DNA of 29,002 nt from a virus, in the IMG/VR virus record IMGVR_UViG_3300025286_000098, positions 1-29,002 of that record; one strand, 5' to 3'. Positions 26,679 through 29,002 of this stretch are shown in pieces. A program made the translations under genes and the position numbers. The first letter of the stretch is position 1. Every line of letters starts with the position of its first letter. The notes under the pieces were generated by a model. It worked only from the letters and a program-made list of their open reading frames with translations. It made no database searches and was not told the DNA's origin.

Positions 26679-28778
26679 CTATCCATATGCAAGGGCATAA
26701 GCCTTGTCAAGTTGATCTACCTGCCCATCCCCATTCACATCAAAGTGTTCACGAAGCTGTCTTGCTCCTTCAGAATTGGGGTCATTCATAGCTGGCCCCA
26801 TCACCTCAAAGATCCGGTCATAGGTATCTGAAACCCCAGACACTCCTAAGACAGTATCCCAAGTTCCTCTACCTATCTTCTTTGTAATATCAGCAGCCTT
26901 AGTCATTTGATCTTCGGAGATAGAATCAAGATCCTCATCATCACCCAAACCCTGGTCTTCTCTAATCACATCCCGAGCAGCTTCAAACTCCTCATCCTCG
27001 TTGAAGTTCTCACTTCTCTGAGGAGCCTCGAAACCTAGAGCCTCAAAGCCCATTATGAAATCTATAGCAGCTTCCTTATCTTCCCTTGCCATCGCTGTGC
27101 CTCCAGGGCCAGATAGCAAATCTGCCATAATAGCCATTCGGTTTACATCAAGCCCAGCATTTTGAATGTCTACATTAGCTTTAAGCGTGGCTATGGTAAG
27201 AACCCGAGCCTGTTCACGGTCTAACCCCTGTTGGGATATTGTATTATCTAACTGAGCCTCGAACATAGCCCATTGATCATCCAAAGCATCATCAAATTGC
27301 TCCTGACCCTCGATGAAGGTAAGATTAAATTGTCTTGTACTTTCCGCTAGTTGCTTTGCTGCCTGTGTCTCTATCCCACCTACAGCAGCAAACTCTGCAA
27401 GCTGCAGGAAGTCATGATGATCTATAGTTCCATTACTATCGAAGTCATAATTCCCATCATACCCATCTTCCCCCATCGTAGTTCCGAAGGACTCTTGAAA
27501 TTCTTCTAACTGCCTTGGGCCATAGACTTCCCAAATTCCGGTAAGCTCTGCCTGGTCTACTTTAAATTGATTATCTACCATCTTGGCATCTAGAGAAAGG
27601 CGCATTAGATCCAGACTCTCTTGGGCTTCCTGAGCGTCTCTAGATATCTCAATACTCTCCCCTCGGAGCTTCGCATCATTCGCCTCTCGAAGTTCTTCTA
27701 GAGCTATTCTCCTAATCTCAATGGGCTGGTCTAGCTGTCTCAACCAATAATCACTATTGATTCTAGCCTTAGTAGCATCTAAACCCAACTGTGCTACGTC
27801 TACATTCGCCCCAGCAGCTATCTCCGCAATTGTCTTCCCAGATGTAGCATTCTCCTGGGCTACTGCAAGAGCGCTAGCAGCACTAGCATCTGCAATTACC
27901 TTATCCGAGGCTGCTTGTTTGTCTGCAACAGACATACTTGCATTAGCTTGTATATTTGCGACAGCTGCAGAAGCTGCAGCTTGTATATCCGCAACCCGTT
28001 CTGCAGAGTTGCTAGCTCCAGTTTGGGTCATACGGTCTTGGGTTCCCTGCTCCCTGATTGCTCGGATTTGAGCCCCAGCCTGTTGGCCCAAGGTGCTTCT
28101 ATCTTGTTGTCCTTGCTCTCGGATAGCATCAAGTTCTGCCTCACTCTGAGCCTCTACCCCAGCAGCAGTTTCTGCTATATTAGCTGCAGACTGTGTTCCT
28201 ATAGTCTCCCTAGCTTGAGCCCCTTCTGCAGATATAACATCAGTATCAGCTGTCTTCTGCGTGTTGATGTTTCTTCTAGTCTCTTCCCCTGAGGTTCTGA
28301 TATTAGCAGTGTCTACAGCCCCTTGAGCACTTATTCCAGCTCGGTCCTCAATCCCTTGGGTTTCTATAATCCCAGCCGTTTGCTGAGCCCCTTCCCTTTG
28401 GAGGGTAGATTGATGGACTCGCTCTGCTGCAGCGTTTCTAGTTTGTAGTTCGAAATTGGATAGCTCTGCTGTATTTCGGACAGACGCTCGTAGAGCAGCT
28501 CCAGTCTCTTCCTTAGAAACCAAGCCACTTCGGAGTCTACCTTGGGTAAGAGCCCTACTTTGAATAGCTTGAAAATCCTCTTCTAGATCTGCTCCTACCC
28601 TATCTGTAATAGCCTGCCTACTAGCATCCAACCCTGCTTGGTCTGCGAAAAGGGTAGGTATACGAATGTCTGCAGAATTTGGGGCTCCACTTGCTACTTC
28701 CGAGGCGTCAAGAAGTAGCTTCCGCCTGAACGGATCTCTCACTTCAGGGGTAACTTCATCTCCTGGATCAGTAGCCAT
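26679..28778 (-). CDS. Large Ala/Gln-rich coiled-coil virion protein with two EF-hand/dockerin-like loops
   Basis: The 699 residues are dominated by a long Ala/Gln/Glu coiled coil (about 100-415) with short imperfect repeats, such as AIREQGQQDRSTL and AIREQGTQDRMTQ about 20 residues apart (219-251). Two calcium-loop motifs stand out: DFDSNGTIDHHD at 445-456 and DVNGDGQVDQLD at 680-691, the latter almost at the C-terminus. Both match the D-x-(D/N)-x-(D/N)-G pattern of EF-hands and dockerin repeats. This is probably a rod-like internal or tail-associated protein stabilised by calcium. The ATG has GGGAG upstream and follows the previous stop by 3 nt. Confidence 0.7.
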   Translation of the reverse strand: MATDPGDEVTPEVRDPFRRKLLLDASEVASGAPNSADIRIPTLFADQAGLDASRQAITDRVGADLEEDFQAIQSRALTQGRLRSGLVSKEETGAALRASVRNTAELSNFELQTRNAAAERVHQSTLQREGAQQTAGIIETQGIEDRAGISAQGAVDTANIRTSGEETRRNINTQKTADTDVISAEGAQARETIGTQSAANIAETAAGVEAQSEAELDAIREQGQQDRSTLGQQAGAQIRAIREQGTQDRMTQTGASNSAERVADIQAAASAAVANIQANASMSVADKQAASDKVIADASAASALAVAQENATSGKTIAEIAAGANVDVAQLGLDATKARINSDYWLRQLDQPIEIRRIALEELREANDAKLRGESIEISRDAQEAQESLDLMRLSLDAKMVDNQFKVDQAELTGIWEVYGPRQLEEFQESFGTTMGEDGYDGNYDFDSNGTIDHHDFLQLAEFAAVGGIETQAAKQLAESTRQFNLTFIEGQEQFDDALDDQWAMFEAQLDNTISQQGLDREQARVLTIATLKANVDIQNAGLDVNRMAIMADLLSGPGGTAMAREDKEAAIDFIMGFEALGFEAPQRSENFNEDEEFEAARDVIREDQGLGDDEDLDSISEDQMTKAADITKKIGRGTWDTVLGVSGVSDTYDRIFEVMGPAMNDPNSEGARQLREHFDVNGDGQVDQLDKAYALAYG

Positions 28779-28781
28779 AGA

Positions 28782-29002
28782 TTAACTCCCTTGCTCAACA
28801 GTTACGCCAACGGATGTATTTACATCATCAATAGTAGCATGTAGAGGCCCAACGAACAGAGCATTGAAAGGGCCAAAGGTCTTTGTCTCCCCAATTCCTA
28901 CATTAAAAACTGGGAACATTATATCTCCACCAGACCCTCCAGACCTCAGGGTAAGTGTTCCTGCATCTGTCACAGCAGCTAGGGTAACACTCTTAAGAAC
29001 TC
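28782..29002 (-). CDS. Small beta-rich virion-type protein, cut by right edge
   Basis: The frame is open to the window edge, so the N-terminus is missing; a GTG at 28973 could give a complete 63-residue protein, but the upstream in-frame VLKSVTLAAV reads as continuing the fold. The visible 73 residues are beta-rich with LRSGGSGGDIMF, VFNVGIGETKTFGPF and VNTSVGVTVEQGS, like a common class of small phage structural or head-tail accessory proteins. It is first in the visible part of the leftward structural block. Function is not established. Confidence 0.6.
   Translation of the reverse strand, partial: VLKSVTLAAVTDAGTLTLRSGGSGGDIMFPVFNVGIGETKTFGPFNALFVGPLHATIDDVNTSVGVTVEQGS

Overview
The window looks like part of a tailed double-stranded DNA bacteriophage genome (possibly assembled from a metagenome). 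The phage signature genes are a terminase large subunit, a terminase-small-like HTH protein, an M15-type endolysin-like peptidase, a phage Sak4-like ATPase with its DUF669-like partner, a Cas4/RecB-like nuclease, a uracil-DNA-glycosylase/DNA polymerase I fusion, a DUF3987 helicase-like ATPase, and a block of large coiled-coil virion proteins resembling ejection (internal virion) proteins. No integrase, tRNA gene, CRISPR array or insertion sequence was found. The host cannot be named. Three sequences matching the sigma-54 promoter consensus and four good sigma-70 promoters are compatible with a Gram-negative host, but that is inference.

Layout. (1) 1-3126, minus strand: packaging and lysis genes, reading leftward from a terminase-small-like protein through a small protein, the M15 peptidase, a signal-peptide-like small protein and the terminase large subunit (GTG start) to a small membrane protein cut by the left edge. 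(2) 3127-4053: divergent control region with a sigma-70 promoter firing left, three sigma-54-like promoters (one left, two right), iterated GTAGTAC half-sites and a sigma-70 promoter firing right. (3) 4054-4861: three small genes closed by a strong intrinsic terminator. (4) 4921-5856: about 0.9 kb without genes, holding iterated CTTAG-NN-CTAAG dyads, a 24-bp direct repeat, and an 18-bp inverted repeat around a very AT-rich core; this resembles a replication origin or control locus. (5) 5857-8549: a sigma-70 promoter driving a packed series of small, mostly unrecognised, overlapping early genes. (6) 8707-10930: a sigma-70 promoter, a small gene, two tandem Y-RNA-like noncoding RNAs, and a Ro60 (TROVE plus vWA) gene. 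(7) 10961-21923: the recombination, replication and DNA-modification module. (8) 21941-29002, minus strand: four large coiled-coil virion proteins and a small beta-rich virion-type protein cut by the right edge.

The standout system is a phage-encoded Ro60 ribonucleoprotein: a complete Ro60 gene with an intact MIDAS motif lies directly downstream of two RNAs of 83 and 81 nt. Both fold into the same architecture, including the bulged C followed by G-U and A-U pairs that marks the Ro60-binding stem of Y RNAs. The second system-level observation is a family of six 21-bp dyad elements of identical length spread over 18.6 kb at gene boundaries, a distribution like that of dispersed phage operators. 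The third is the cluster of three sigma-54-like promoters in the divergent region.

How the genes may work together: the sigma-70 promoters, three of which share AATTC two bases before the -10 box, probably fire early with host RNA polymerase. The rightward operon then supplies Sak4/DUF669 recombination, Cas4-like nuclease, an HU-like protein, ParB-methyltransferase, UDG-polymerase and DUF3987 ATPase. The divergent sigma-54 promoters could add activator-dependent, host-state-linked control of the packaging genes and of the first rightward genes. The Ro60/Y RNA particle may act on host or phage noncoding RNA. These roles are inferred from family knowledge; nothing here was tested by database search or folding software.
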